Positions 1-10,195 of a DNA stretch of 64,000 bases are shown here, one piece after another. Position 1 is the first letter of the stretch; the number at the start of each line of letters is the position of its first letter. This DNA comes from Streptomyces sp. ISL-12 (lineage in GTDB: Bacteria > Actinomycetota > Actinomycetes > Streptomycetales > Streptomycetaceae). Where the stretch lies: positions 1 through 64,000 of the forward strand of contig NZ_JAGGOO010000023.1 in assembly GCF_018614415.1 (NCBI RefSeq), read 5' to 3'. The notes under the pieces are model-generated. The model was not told the origin of the DNA, made no database searches, and saw nothing but the letters and a program-made list of their open reading frames with translations. A program made the position numbers and the translations under genes.

Positions 1-1
1 C

Positions 2-649
2 GCCGCGTCCCGCGCGGCCAGCGAGACGCTGCTCGCCGCCCTGCCGCGCGGCACCCACCCGCAGCAGGCGATGCACGACGCGATCGTCGCCGCCGCGCAC
101 GCGGTCGACTCCCTGGCCGGCGACCCCGCCGTCGCCCGGGAGCACTCCCCGCACCAGAACGCCCCGGCCTGCACCCTGGTCGGCACCGTCGTCACCGCCG
201 GACTGCTGGTCGTCGGCTGGGTCGGCGACAGCCGCGTCTACTGGGTGCCGTCCGACCGTTCCGCGCCGGCCGCCCGGCTGACCGAGGACGACTCCTGGGC
301 CGCCCAGATGGTCGCCGCGGGCCTGATGAGCGAGGCCGAGGCGTACGCCGACGAACGCGCCCACGCGATCACCGGCTGGCTCGGCGCGGACGCCTACGAA
401 CTGGAGCCGCACACCGCCTCGTTCAAGCCGGACCGCCCCGGCGTGGTCGTGGTCTGCACGGACGGCCTGTGGAACTACGCGGAGTCGGCCCAGGAGATGG
501 CCGAGGTCGTCCCGCCGGACGCCGCCGCGCGCCCCCTGCACAGCGCCCGGGTTCTGGTCGGCCACGCCCTGGACGGCGGGGGCCACGACAACGTAACAGT
601 GGCAGTGGTGCCGTTCCCCGCCCCGCCGCAGGGGGCAGGATCGGCCTGA
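2..649 (+). CDS. PP2C-family Ser/Thr protein phosphatase (5' truncated by window edge)
   Basis: The reading frame is open from the first bases of the window, so the N-terminus lies outside. The visible part is the C-terminal two thirds of a metal-dependent PP2C phosphatase: a WVGDSR block (conserved Gly-Asp metal site), then CTDGLW, and a terminal GGHDNVTV block whose Asp-Asn is the last metal-binding motif. It should remove phosphate from Ser/Thr of proteins in the cytoplasm. The following VWA and FHA genes on the same strand suggest a Ser/Thr-phosphorylation signalling locus; a partner kinase would be expected upstream, outside the window. Family assignment is secure, substrate unknown. Confidence 0.93.
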   Translation, partial: AASRAASETLLAALPRGTHPQQAMHDAIVAAAHAVDSLAGDPAVAREHSPHQNAPACTLVGTVVTAGLLVVGWVGDSRVYWVPSDRSAPAARLTEDDSWAAQMVAAGLMSEAEAYADERAHAITGWLGADAYELEPHTASFKPDRPGVVVVCTDGLWNYAESAQEMAEVVPPDAAARPLHSARVLVGHALDGGGHDNVTVAVVPFPAPPQGAGSA

Positions 650-758
650 GGCCGGACAAAGTACGCGCACGGGGGCCTCGCGGACCGCAGGGGGCGGTCC
701 GCTCACCGTCACGTCCCCGCCCTCGGCGGGGGCGCTGTCGAGGGGGATGCGAACCGGC

Positions 759-2105
759 ATGGCCAATTTCTCGAAGTCGAACGCACCGCGTTTCTCGGTG
801 GACGTGTACCAGAACGAGTACCTGCCCGAGGGCGGACGCGAGGTCGACGCGATCGTCACGGTGACCGCGACCGGCGGCGGCACCGTCGGCGGCGCGGTCG
901 CGGCGCCCCACCTGTACGCGCCCGGCCAGGGCCCGTCCGCGGCCGTGGCGGTCATGGTGGACTGCTCGGGTTCGATGGACTACCCGCCCACCAAGATGCG
1001 CAACGCCCGGGACGCCACGTCCGCCGCGATCGACACCCTGCGCGACGGCGTGCACTTCTGCGTGATCGGCGGCACGCACGTGGCCAAGGAGGTCTACCCG
1101 GGCGGCGGGCGCCTCGCGGTCGCCGACGCCACCACCCGGGAGCAGGCGAAGCTCGCCCTGCGCAAGCTCAGCGCGGGCGGCGGCACCGCCATCGGCACCT
1201 GGCTGCGACTGGCCGACCGGCTGCTGTCCTCGGCGGACGTCGCCATCCGGCACGGCATCCTGCTCACCGACGGACGCAACGAGCACGAGTCGCCCGAGGA
1301 CCTGAAGGCGACGCTGGACGCCTGCGCCGGGCGGTTCACCTGCGACGCCCGGGGCGTGGGCACCGACTGGGAAGTGAAAGAACTCACAGCGGTCTCCTCC
1401 GCGCTGCTCGGCACCGCCGACATCGTCGCCGACCCGGCCGGTCTCGCCGCCGACTTCACGCGCATGATGGAGACGGCCATGGGCAAGGAGGTCGCGGACG
1501 TCGCCCTGCGGCTGTGGACCCCGGCCGGTTCCACGGTGAAGTTCGTCAAGCAGGTCGCCCCGGCCGTCGAGGACCTGACCGGCCGGCGCACCGAGGCGAC
1601 CGCGCGGGCGGGCGACTATCCCACGGGTTCCTGGGGCGACGAGTCCCGCGACTACCACGTCTGCGTGGAGGTCTCCCCCGCCGGCCTGGGCCAGGAGATG
1701 CTGGCCGCCCGGGTGTCCCTGGTCGTCCCCCGGCCCGACGGCGGCGTCCGCGACCTGGGCGCCCAGGGTCTCGTACGGGCCGTGTGGACGGACGACCTGA
1801 CCGCCTCCACCTCGATCAACCCCCAGGTCGCCCACTACACCGGGCAGGCGGAACTGGCCCAGGCCATCCAACAGGGGTTGGAACTGCGCAAAGCGGGAGA
1901 TGTAGACGGAGCGACGGCCAAACTGGGCCGCGCGGTTCAGCTCGCGGGCTCCTCCGGGAACGCGGATACTGCGAAACTGCTTGCGAAGGTGGTGGACGTG
2001 GTCGACGCCGCGGCAGGTACTGTGCGACTGAAGGCGAAGGTCGAGGAGGCCGACGAGATGACTCTCGAGACCCGGTCCACAAAGACTGTTCGTGTAAAGA
2101 AGTGA
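759..2105 (+). CDS. VWA-domain protein
   Basis: A 448-aa soluble protein with a von Willebrand factor A domain. The MIDAS motif DCSGS is at about residues 68-72 from the chosen start; VWA domains bind protein partners through a divalent metal. An in-frame ATG lies 12 bases upstream (747) but would sit directly against the AGGGGG Shine-Dalgarno-like run, so the ATG at 759 (protein beginning MANFSKSN) is preferred. No signal peptide or membrane segment is visible. It sits between a PP2C phosphatase and an FHA protein on the same strand, a combination typical of phosphorylation-dependent signalling. Specific role unknown. Confidence 0.9.
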   Translation: MANFSKSNAPRFSVDVYQNEYLPEGGREVDAIVTVTATGGGTVGGAVAAPHLYAPGQGPSAAVAVMVDCSGSMDYPPTKMRNARDATSAAIDTLRDGVHFCVIGGTHVAKEVYPGGGRLAVADATTREQAKLALRKLSAGGGTAIGTWLRLADRLLSSADVAIRHGILLTDGRNEHESPEDLKATLDACAGRFTCDARGVGTDWEVKELTAVSSALLGTADIVADPAGLAADFTRMMETAMGKEVADVALRLWTPAGSTVKFVKQVAPAVEDLTGRRTEATARAGDYPTGSWGDESRDYHVCVEVSPAGLGQEMLAARVSLVVPRPDGGVRDLGAQGLVRAVWTDDLTASTSINPQVAHYTGQAELAQAIQQGLELRKAGDVDGATAKLGRAVQLAGSSGNADTAKLLAKVVDVVDAAAGTVRLKAKVEEADEMTLETRSTKTVRVKK

Positions 2106-2224
2106 AGAAGTAAGAAGTACCGAAGAAGTACCGAAGAAGCACTGAAGAAGTGCCGAAGAAGCACAGACACAGTGCCGTACGTACCGCTGTAGCGGGACCT
2201 GCGAGGAGAGGGGGACGCGCCGAC

Positions 2225-3727
2225 ATGCCGACCTGCCCGAACGGACACCAGTCGGGTTCCGACGACTGGTGCGAGGTCTGCGGTCACCGCATGGCCGGTG
2301 CCGTGCCGCCGCCTCCCCCGCCGCCGCCGGCGGGCGGCTACGGATTCCCGCCGGCGGCGCCCGGCGGCCCCGGAGCCGGCCCCGATTTGTGCCCGCAGTG
2401 CCGTACGCCCCGGGAGGGCGGCGCTCCGTTCTGCGAGGAGTGCCGGTGGAACTTCCTCACCAACACGGCCACCTCGTACACCCCGGCCGCCCCGCGCCCC
2501 TCCTCCGGCCCGCCGCCCCACTTCCAGCAGCAGCCGGGCCCGCCCCCTCCGCCCCCGTCCTACGGTGGCGGAGGCGACTCCTATCCGGGTGCGCGTCCGC
2601 CGGAGTACCACGGCTCCCGCCCGTCGCAGATCAACCGCCCCGCCGAGCCGATCCCGCAGAGCCCGCCCGGCTCCGACCCGTCCCGCCCGGTCCCGCCCCC
2701 ACCGGGCCCGCCGCCCGGCGCGCCTGGAGGGCCGGGCGGCCCCGGCGGTGCGAGCGGGTCCGGCGGACCTGACGCTTCCGGCGGCCCTCGCGGCACGAAC
2801 GACTTCGGCGGACCGGGCGGTACGAACAACGGCCCAGGCGGACCGAACGGCCCCGGCGGCCCCGGCCCCCAGGGCCCTGGCTCGCAGGGCCGGCCCGGCG
2901 CGGGCCCGCACGGCACCGGCCCCGGCGCCACGACCCCGGGCGGCCCCCCGGCCCCGTGGCAGCAGCAGGCCGGGCCGTCCGCCCCGCCCCCTCCCCCGCC
3001 GCCTGCTCCCGCGTTCCCGCAGGAGAGCAACCGGCAGCAGCCGAGCGGCCCGCCCCAGCAGGGCGGCCCGTCCTTCGGCGGCGGTGACGACGACTGGCGC
3101 ATCGCCCCACCCGGCGGCGGCCAGAACGGCCCGGGCACCCAGGCAGGCCCTGGTGGCCCCGGCGGCCAGAACGGCTACGGCTACCCGCAGCCCGGCGGCC
3201 ACCAGGCCCCGCCCCCACCGCCGCCCGGCTACGGCTACCCGCAGCAGCCGCAACAGGCTCAACAACCGCAGCAGACCCAACAGCCGCAACCGCCCCAGGC
3301 ACCCCAGCCGCCCCAGTCACAGGGCCCCTGGACGGCGACCATCGGCCCGGACCGCGACTACTTCATGGCGATGATGCAGCGCTCCGGCCCCGAGGCCGCC
3401 GGCCTGAACCTGCCCGCGTACTCGCCCGAGCAGCAGCGCCCGCTGACCGGCAACCAGCTGACGATCGGCCGCCGCCGGCACTCCACCGGCGACACCCCCG
3501 ACATCGACCTGTCGGTGCCGCCGGAGGACCCGGGCGTCTCGCACCAGCACGCGATCCTGGTGCAGCAGCCGGACGGCGGCTGGGCGGTGGTCGACCAGAA
3601 CTCGACCAACGGCACGACGGTCAACGGCGGCGAGGAGCCCATCCAGCCGTACGTGCCGGTGCCGCTCCAGGACGGCGACCGGGTGCACGTGGGCGCCTGG
3701 ACGACGATCACCATCCGCCGGGGCTGA
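2225..3727 (+). CDS. Zinc-ribbon / Pro-Gly-rich linker / FHA-domain protein
   Basis: A 500-aa protein in three parts. The N-terminal 80 residues hold two zinc-ribbon-like modules (CPNGH...CEVC, then CPQC...CEEC). Residues of about 90-390 form a low-complexity linker of Pro, Gly and later Gln. The C-terminal 90 residues are an FHA domain with the diagnostic IGRR, SHQH and NSTNGT motifs, which bind phosphothreonine. The ATG at 2225 is chosen over an upstream in-frame start at 2150 because it begins at the zinc ribbon and has a GGAGAGGGGG ribosome site. It probably reads the phosphorylation state set by a kinase and the nearby PP2C. It ends 12 bases from the convergent methyltransferase. Confidence 0.92.
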   Translation: MPTCPNGHQSGSDDWCEVCGHRMAGAVPPPPPPPPAGGYGFPPAAPGGPGAGPDLCPQCRTPREGGAPFCEECRWNFLTNTATSYTPAAPRPSSGPPPHFQQQPGPPPPPPSYGGGGDSYPGARPPEYHGSRPSQINRPAEPIPQSPPGSDPSRPVPPPPGPPPGAPGGPGGPGGASGSGGPDASGGPRGTNDFGGPGGTNNGPGGPNGPGGPGPQGPGSQGRPGAGPHGTGPGATTPGGPPAPWQQQAGPSAPPPPPPPAPAFPQESNRQQPSGPPQQGGPSFGGGDDDWRIAPPGGGQNGPGTQAGPGGPGGQNGYGYPQPGGHQAPPPPPPGYGYPQQPQQAQQPQQTQQPQPPQAPQPPQSQGPWTATIGPDRDYFMAMMQRSGPEAAGLNLPAYSPEQQRPLTGNQLTIGRRRHSTGDTPDIDLSVPPEDPGVSHQHAILVQQPDGGWAVVDQNSTNGTTVNGGEEPIQPYVPVPLQDGDRVHVGAWTTITIRRG

Positions 3728-3739
3728 CGGGGGCCCGGA

Positions 3740-4717
3740 TCAGGCCGGGAGGGGCCAGACGTACGGCCCCTCCGGATCGTCCAGCCACGCCCAGGAGTTG
3801 TCGCTGCCCACGGTGACGCCGTAGCGCTCCCGGGGCGGTGCGTCCTCCCGCTCCCACAGCGCGTACGCCTCCTGCGGGTCGAGGCCGCCCCGGGTCAGCG
3901 CCAGCAGGAAGCGGAACCGGTCGTCGTCCCGGGCCCGGCGCGGTATGCCGCTCAGGCCCGGCGCCGGCAGCTCCGCGGCCCGCTCGCCGCCGCGCAGCGG
4001 CACGAAGTAGGCGGGCGTGCTCAGGAACCGCCCCTCGGCGTGCCCGGCGTCCCGCACGGTGAGCGCCACCAGCCCGGTGGCCAGCGGCGTCAGGATGCGC
4101 CCCCCGGGCCGGCACTGCGCGACCCAGGCCCGCGGTACGGCGGGCAGCGCGCAGGTCGCGATGATCCGGTCGTAGGGAGCGCGCTCGGGCACGCCGCGCG
4201 CCCCGTCGCCGGTGACGACGGCCGGGTGGTACCCGGCGGTGTCCAGGTGCCGGCGGGCGGACTCGGTGATCTCCGGGTCCAGGTCGACGGTGGTGACCAG
4301 ACTGTCGTCGCCGAGCCGGTGGCAGAGCAGGGCGGCGTTGTAACCGGTCCCGGCGCCGATCTCCAGCACCCGGTCGCCGTCCGCCACCCGCAGCTCGGCC
4401 AGCATCAGCGCCATCAGCGACGGCTGGCTGCTGGAGGACAGCAGCTCGCCGTCGCGCAGCCGGGTGGCCAGCGGGGTGTCGACGTAGGCACCGCGCAGCC
4501 AGCGCTCGCGCGCCGCCGGGTCGGGGTGCCCGTCCCAGCGGCGCTCGTAGCCGCCGACGGCGCCGACGTAGTAGTACGGCACGAAGAGATGGCGCGGTAC
4601 CGCCTCGAAGGCCGCCCGCCACACCGGGTCGCCGGCCCAGGCGCCGCTCAGCTCGATCTCCCGCACCAGCGCGGCCCGCGCCGAGGCGGCGAGCTCGTCC
4701 ATGCCGCCGCTGCCCAT
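3740..4717 (-). CDS. PCMT-like SAM-dependent protein methyltransferase
   Basis: About 325 aa. The central region has the methyltransferase motif I LEIGAGTGYNAALL, an acidic strand VTTVDLDP and motif PGGRILTPL, the pattern of protein-L-isoaspartate O-methyltransferases. Family members methylate damaged isoaspartyl residues or, in actinobacterial variants, other carboxylates; the substrate here is inferred only. The frame stays open upstream to 4846 through a 15-bp tandem repeat, giving an unlikely Cys/Glu/Thr-rich extension, so the start is placed at 4717 (MGSGGMDEL), with 4702 as alternative. The gene is divergent from the globin and convergent with the FHA gene. Confidence 0.85.
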   Translation of the reverse strand: MGSGGMDELAASARAALVREIELSGAWAGDPVWRAAFEAVPRHLFVPYYYVGAVGGYERRWDGHPDPAARERWLRGAYVDTPLATRLRDGELLSSSSQPSLMALMLAELRVADGDRVLEIGAGTGYNAALLCHRLGDDSLVTTVDLDPEITESARRHLDTAGYHPAVVTGDGARGVPERAPYDRIIATCALPAVPRAWVAQCRPGGRILTPLATGLVALTVRDAGHAEGRFLSTPAYFVPLRGGERAAELPAPGLSGIPRRARDDDRFRFLLALTRGGLDPQEAYALWEREDAPPRERYGVTVGSDNSWAWLDDPEGPYVWPLPA

Positions 4718-4718
4718 G

Positions 4719-4779
4719 TCTCCACAGTAGGTCTCTTCCCAGCAGGTCTCTCCACAGCAGGTCTCTCCACAGCAGGTCG
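4719..4779. repeat. 15-bp tandem repeat between methyltransferase and globin starts
   Basis: About four units of a 15-bp repeat (AGGTCTCTCCACAGC on the plus strand): full copies begin at 4729, 4744 and 4759, with partial copies on each side. On the minus strand each unit carries GGAGAGACC, a Shine-Dalgarno-like stretch, and the last one lies directly in front of the methyltransferase ATG at 4717. Confidence 0.85.
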
Positions 4780-4814
4780 TAGGACCCGAGTCCTGGTTCC
4801 GGCCGTCTGAGACC

Positions 4815-5228
4815 ATGGGGGACGTGAATGAGATTCGGCGCGGCACGCTTCAGGAGCAGACCTTCTACGAGCAGGTCGGCGGGGAGGAGACCTTCCGCCG
4901 GCTGGTCCACCGCTTCTACGAGGGGGTGGCCGGCGACCCGCTGCTGCGGCCGATGTACCCCGAGGAGGACCTCGGCCCGGCCGAGGAGCGGCTGGCGCTG
5001 TTCCTGATGCAGTACTGGGGCGGCCCGACGACGTACAGCGACAACCGGGGCCACCCCCGGCTGCGGATGCGCCACGCCCCCTTCACCGTGGACCGCGCGG
5101 CGCACGACGCCTGGCTGAAGCACATGCGGGACGCCGTGGACGAGCTGGGCCTGTCGGAGGAGCACGAGCAGACCCTGTGGAAGTACCTGACGTACGCGGC
5201 GGCGTCGATGGTCAACGCGCCGGGCTGA
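4815..5228 (+). CDS. Truncated hemoglobin, group II (GlbO-like)
   Basis: 137 aa, the usual size for 2-on-2 truncated globins. FYEQVGGEETFRRLVHRFY is the helix A-B region, and RMRHAPF contains the proximal histidine. The Tyr-Trp residues around QYWGG and the helix-G tryptophan in AWLKHM are those expected of group II proteins such as mycobacterial GlbO. It binds haem and O2 or NO in the cytoplasm; the physiological role (oxygen handling, NO or peroxide detoxification) is family knowledge. The start at 4815 is ATG; a GTG at 4824 is an equally plausible alternative. Its last 17 bases overlap the 3' end of the convergent next gene. Confidence 0.94.
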   Translation: MGDVNEIRRGTLQEQTFYEQVGGEETFRRLVHRFYEGVAGDPLLRPMYPEEDLGPAEERLALFLMQYWGGPTTYSDNRGHPRLRMRHAPFTVDRAAHDAWLKHMRDAVDELGLSEEHEQTLWKYLTYAAASMVNAPG

Positions 5229-5883
5229 TCCCCAGGGTGCCGCTGCCCGCCCGCCGGACGGCGACGGATCCGTAGGGCGTGCGCAGCCGCAGCCACGCCC
5301 CCGAGGAGACCAGCGCGAGGCCGCCCTCGCCCCGCAGGAAGCCCAGCGACTGGGCGGCGTGCACGGCCCGGACCGGCAGCCGGGTGCCCGCGACCGTGCG
5401 GGACCAGATGTCCCCGCCGATCCGGTCGAACTCGGCCCGGGTACGCCGCTCCGCGCCGAGTTCGCCGGTCCGCGCCCGGAACTCCGCGATCCCGGCGGCG
5501 ACGAGGGCCCGCAGGGCGTCCAGGGCCGGCAGCCCCGGCTCGGCCCGCCAGCCCCCGCGCGGCGGCAGCACCCCGGCCCACGGCGGCCCGGTCACCGCAC
5601 GCGGCACGGCGGCCGTGGCGGCCTTGTCCTCCACCGCCTCCAGCAGCTCACCGGCCGAGACGGTCACGTCCAGCGCGTCGTCGAGCCCGTCCTCGTACGG
5701 CTTGGCCAGCCGCACCGCGCGGATCGCGAGCACCTCGAAGGACGGCGGCCGGCCGAAGACGGCGAGCGCGGTGCCGGACGCCTGGAGGCGCACGGCGGCA
5801 CCGCGGTCGTAGTGGAGCAGCCGGGAGAGGAAGGCGGCGAGGTCCGCCGCCTCCCCCTCGTCGGCCAGATGGAGCACCGTCAT
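5212..5883 (-). CDS. Conserved hypothetical protein
   Basis: 223 aa, Ala/Arg/Leu-rich, no signal peptide, no membrane segment, no motif I recognise. It starts with an ATGA overlap (5880-5883) on the stop codon of the thioesterase, so the two are probably translationally coupled, and the cluster EttA - thioesterase - this gene reads as one minus-strand unit. The C-terminus overlaps the end of the globin gene. The DNA has normal Streptomyces codon use and no long membrane stretch, suggesting a soluble cytoplasmic protein. Function unknown. Confidence 0.8.
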   Translation of the reverse strand: MTVLHLADEGEAADLAAFLSRLLHYDRGAAVRLQASGTALAVFGRPPSFEVLAIRAVRLAKPYEDGLDDALDVTVSAGELLEAVEDKAATAAVPRAVTGPPWAGVLPPRGGWRAEPGLPALDALRALVAAGIAEFRARTGELGAERRTRAEFDRIGGDIWSRTVAGTRLPVRAVHAAQSLGFLRGEGGLALVSSGAWLRLRTPYGSVAVRRAGSGTLGISPAR

Positions 5884-6293
5884 GCGGCGACGGCCTCCTC
5901 CTTCTCGTCGTCCCGGTACTCCTCCAGGAACTCGCGTTCCTCGGCGGTGATCCGGCGGGGCCGCTGCGCCTCGAAGTCGAACGGCACTATGACCGTGGAA
6001 GCGCGGACGTAGACCTGGTCCCCGTCCTTCACCTCGTAGGCGATGGTGAAGGACGCGGCCCGGATCTGTGTGACCCACAGCTCGATGTCCACGGGGGCGT
6101 GCCGGTGGACGAGCTGGCGCTTGTAGTCGATCTCGTGGCGGGCCACCACCGACCCCTGCTTGAACTCCTTGTCCGGGCGGAACAGGAAGTCGATCCGGGC
6201 TTCCTCCAGGTAGCGCAGGAAGACCACGTTGTTGACGTGACCGTACGCGTCCATGTCCGCCCAGCGCAGCGGGCAGCGGTAGATGTGCCGCAA
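5880..6293 (-). CDS. Acyl-CoA thioesterase, hotdog fold (4-hydroxybenzoyl-CoA thioesterase family)
   Basis: 137 aa, the usual size of a single hotdog domain. The N-terminus RWADMDAYGHVNNVVFLRY is the classic family signature (Asp active-site residue, GHVNN loop and following helix). It hydrolyses acyl-CoA thioesters; substrate not predictable. It lies 6 bp downstream of ettA on the same strand and overlaps the following hypothetical gene by ATGA, so it is likely cotranscribed with both. Confidence 0.92.
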   Translation of the reverse strand: MRHIYRCPLRWADMDAYGHVNNVVFLRYLEEARIDFLFRPDKEFKQGSVVARHEIDYKRQLVHRHAPVDIELWVTQIRAASFTIAYEVKDGDQVYVRASTVIVPFDFEAQRPRRITAEEREFLEEYRDDEKEEAVAA

Positions 6294-6299
6294 GATCGA

Positions 6300-7964
<1,665 letters not shown>

Positions 7965-8175
7965 GAGAAACCGTCCGGCAGCTTAATCAGGCAGTGGGCA
8001 GATACACCCCATCTTGCCGCACGGCTAGCCCTGGGCGGAAACGTGTATCGGGCGGGGGCTGTGACCTGGCCTTTCGCGAGCGACGCCGGAGGCCCTACTG
8101 CCGCTGTGGGTCGCCGTGGGCGCCGCCGGGCATGCGGGGGTCCTCGTCCTGGACGGCTTCACCAGCCGTCTCATC

Positions 8176-8544
8176 TCATCCGGCGCCAGGCTGATCCGCG
8201 GCCAGGTACTCGTCGAGGAAGGTGAAGAACAGGCCCATCGCGGGCACCCCGGTCGCCTCCGCCTCTCGTTCGATCTCCGTCGCCCAGGTGAGGGAGCTGT
8301 TCCGGTCGAGGCGGGTGTGCAGCCAGGTGGTGAACGGGGCTTCGGTGCCGGTGGAGGGCCAGAAGGGGCTGGGTTCCGTGATGTCGTGGGTCTCCAGTGC
8401 TGTCCGGTAGCCGGTCAGCATGGAGTGCAGGTGCTGGAGGGAACCGCCGGGCACCCACATGGCCGGGCGGCGCCGCACCTCGTGGAGGAAGTCGTGGACG
8501 TTGGTGAAGTCCGCGGGCCGTGCCGGGCGGTCCGGCGCTGTCAT
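8176..8544 (-). CDS. Hypothetical protein, coupled to sortase-anchored protein gene
   Basis: 122 aa, acidic/aromatic, soluble (DFLHEVRRRP, SLQHLHSMLTGYRTAL). No signal peptide. Its ATG overlaps the stop of the upstream LADTG protein gene (8541-8544), which predicts translational coupling. I do not recognise the family. A cytoplasmic helper co-expressed with the surface protein is one possibility; this rests only on the overlap. Confidence 0.8.
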   Translation of the reverse strand: MTAPDRPARPADFTNVHDFLHEVRRRPAMWVPGGSLQHLHSMLTGYRTALETHDITEPSPFWPSTGTEAPFTTWLHTRLDRNSSLTWATEIEREAEATGVPAMGLFFTFLDEYLAADQPGAG

Positions 8545-9947
8545 GCGTCCGTGTTCTTCCGGCGGATGACGAAGAGGGTCACGCCGCCGATCGCCACCAG
8601 GGCGAGGGCCATGCCGCCGATCAGGGGGGTGACCTCGGAGCCGCCGGTGTCGGCGAGGTTGACGTCGGGGGTGGCGACGTCCGTCGTGGCGGGGCTGGGC
8701 TCGGTCAGGGTCTGGGTGGAGTCGCCGGCCGTGGTGGTCTGGTTCTGGCAGTCCAGGACGCCGGTGAAGCGGTGTTCCAGGCCGCCGGGCACGGTGATGG
8801 TGAAGTCGTAGGGCTGGTCCTCCCGGAGCGGGACGGTGACCGTGCGGGTCTCGCCGGGGGCGATGGTGTACTCGCTGTCCAGCAGCTCGAAGGTGAACGC
8901 CCCGTCGCCCTCGTTGACCGTCGTGACGTCCAGGCCGTCCACCGTGCAGTTCTCCACCGCGGACAGTGCGGGTACGGCGCCTTGCTCCGCCCAGTTCGCC
9001 GTCGCCGTCGCCGTGACCGTCGACTCGCTGGAGCCCGCCAGGATCTGGGTCTGGCTGCGGCTCTCGGAGGCGAAGGCGCGGCCCACCGGCACGGTGGTCG
9101 AGGCGTGCACGGTCAACTCGGCCGTACCGGCCGCCGCGTCGTCGGGCACGTCGAAGTAGACCTCGGCGCCGTCGGTGACGGTGGTGACCGGTGCGCCGTC
9201 ACCGTCCACGATCCGTACGCCGGTGGTGGCGGCGTCGGCGGGCGGTGTCACCGTCGCGCCGCCCGCGTCGGTGTGCACCGTGACCGGGCCGAGCAGCTCG
9301 CCGGGCCGGCCCGAGACGGCGGGCGGGTCGACCGTGAGGGACGCCGTGGGTTCGGCCACGTCGCGGGCGTTCTTCTCCAGGTAGTCCGCGAGCCGCTCGG
9401 CCTCGGGGTCGACGGCCTCCACGTCCGCCTGGTCCGAGTACCGCCAGATGGCCACCTGGGTCCCGGCCGCCGCGTCCTCCTCGGTGAGACCGCTCCGGAC
9501 GCCCGCCTTCTTCGCGAGCGCCGTCAGGTCGTTGACCTGCGGATAGGAGTTCTGCAGGATCCAGCGGACGCGGCCCGCGTCCTTGTTGGTGCCCAGCGAG
9601 GTACCGCTCCAGGGCGTCTCCTGGTACTTGGCGTCCTTCTGCGTCGGGTTGAGGAGGTCGACGCAGTAGGTCTGCAGCATGCCGCCGCCCTCGACGGACA
9701 TCTCGAACAGGCCGGCCGAGACCTCCTGGTCTCCCGCCTCGTCGTGGATCACGGCGCTGCCGTACGTCTTCAGGCCGTCCATGGTCGCCGTCGCGCCGCC
9801 CTGTCCCCGTGCCGTCTCCTGAGCGGCGGCTTGGCCGGAGCCCGTCACCACGGTGGTGGCGGCGGCGAGCGCGGACATCAGCGCCGAGGCGGCCAGGCGT
9901 ACCGCACCTCGCCGGTGCGCGGACAGGTCAGTGAGCGAAGCAAGCAC
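8541..9947 (-). CDS. Cell-wall-anchored thioester-domain (TQxA) surface protein with LADTG sorting signal
   Basis: 468 aa from the GTG at 9947, which has AGGGG six bases upstream (a TTG at 9950 is possible; the frame is open to 10079). Signal peptide about residues 1-45 ending AQA. The next domain carries YCVDLLNPT (Cys about 95) and TQVAIWRYSD (Gln about 164), the Cys and Gln of an internal thioester domain, used by Gram-positive adhesins to bind covalently to targets. Two Ig-like segments follow, then LADTG at about 431, a hydrophobic span and a short basic tail: a class E/F-type sortase substrate. A downstream 122-aa gene overlaps its stop. Confidence 0.92.
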   Translation of the reverse strand: MLASLTDLSAHRRGAVRLAASALMSALAAATTVVTGSGQAAAQETARGQGGATATMDGLKTYGSAVIHDEAGDQEVSAGLFEMSVEGGGMLQTYCVDLLNPTQKDAKYQETPWSGTSLGTNKDAGRVRWILQNSYPQVNDLTALAKKAGVRSGLTEEDAAAGTQVAIWRYSDQADVEAVDPEAERLADYLEKNARDVAEPTASLTVDPPAVSGRPGELLGPVTVHTDAGGATVTPPADAATTGVRIVDGDGAPVTTVTDGAEVYFDVPDDAAAGTAELTVHASTTVPVGRAFASESRSQTQILAGSSESTVTATATANWAEQGAVPALSAVENCTVDGLDVTTVNEGDGAFTFELLDSEYTIAPGETRTVTVPLREDQPYDFTITVPGGLEHRFTGVLDCQNQTTTAGDSTQTLTEPSPATTDVATPDVNLADTGGSEVTPLIGGMALALVAIGGVTLFVIRRKNTDA

Positions 9948-10195
9948 CAAATTCCCCTTCGAGCGGGACCGGTTGGCGTGGGGGCACGGTCCCACCAGCA
10001 GAATCAGCGGCCCCACAGGGCCCGTTCGGCATCCTAAAGATCTGGCGCACCGCGCCTCCCGGTGAGGCCGTCCGATCACCGATCCGACTCGGAATCGTTA
10101 TCGCCACACCACCGGTGAGCAGGGCTTATCGACAAATCCACCCCGGTTCGACCGGCATGCATCCGCCGATAAGCCGCCAACCGCCCCCATGCCCG

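Noticed and set aside
2298..3374. Long alternative frames over the FHA gene linker
   Set aside because: They are by-products of the GC-rich Pro/Gly-coding region; the FHA frame has motifs at both ends and proper ribosome site.
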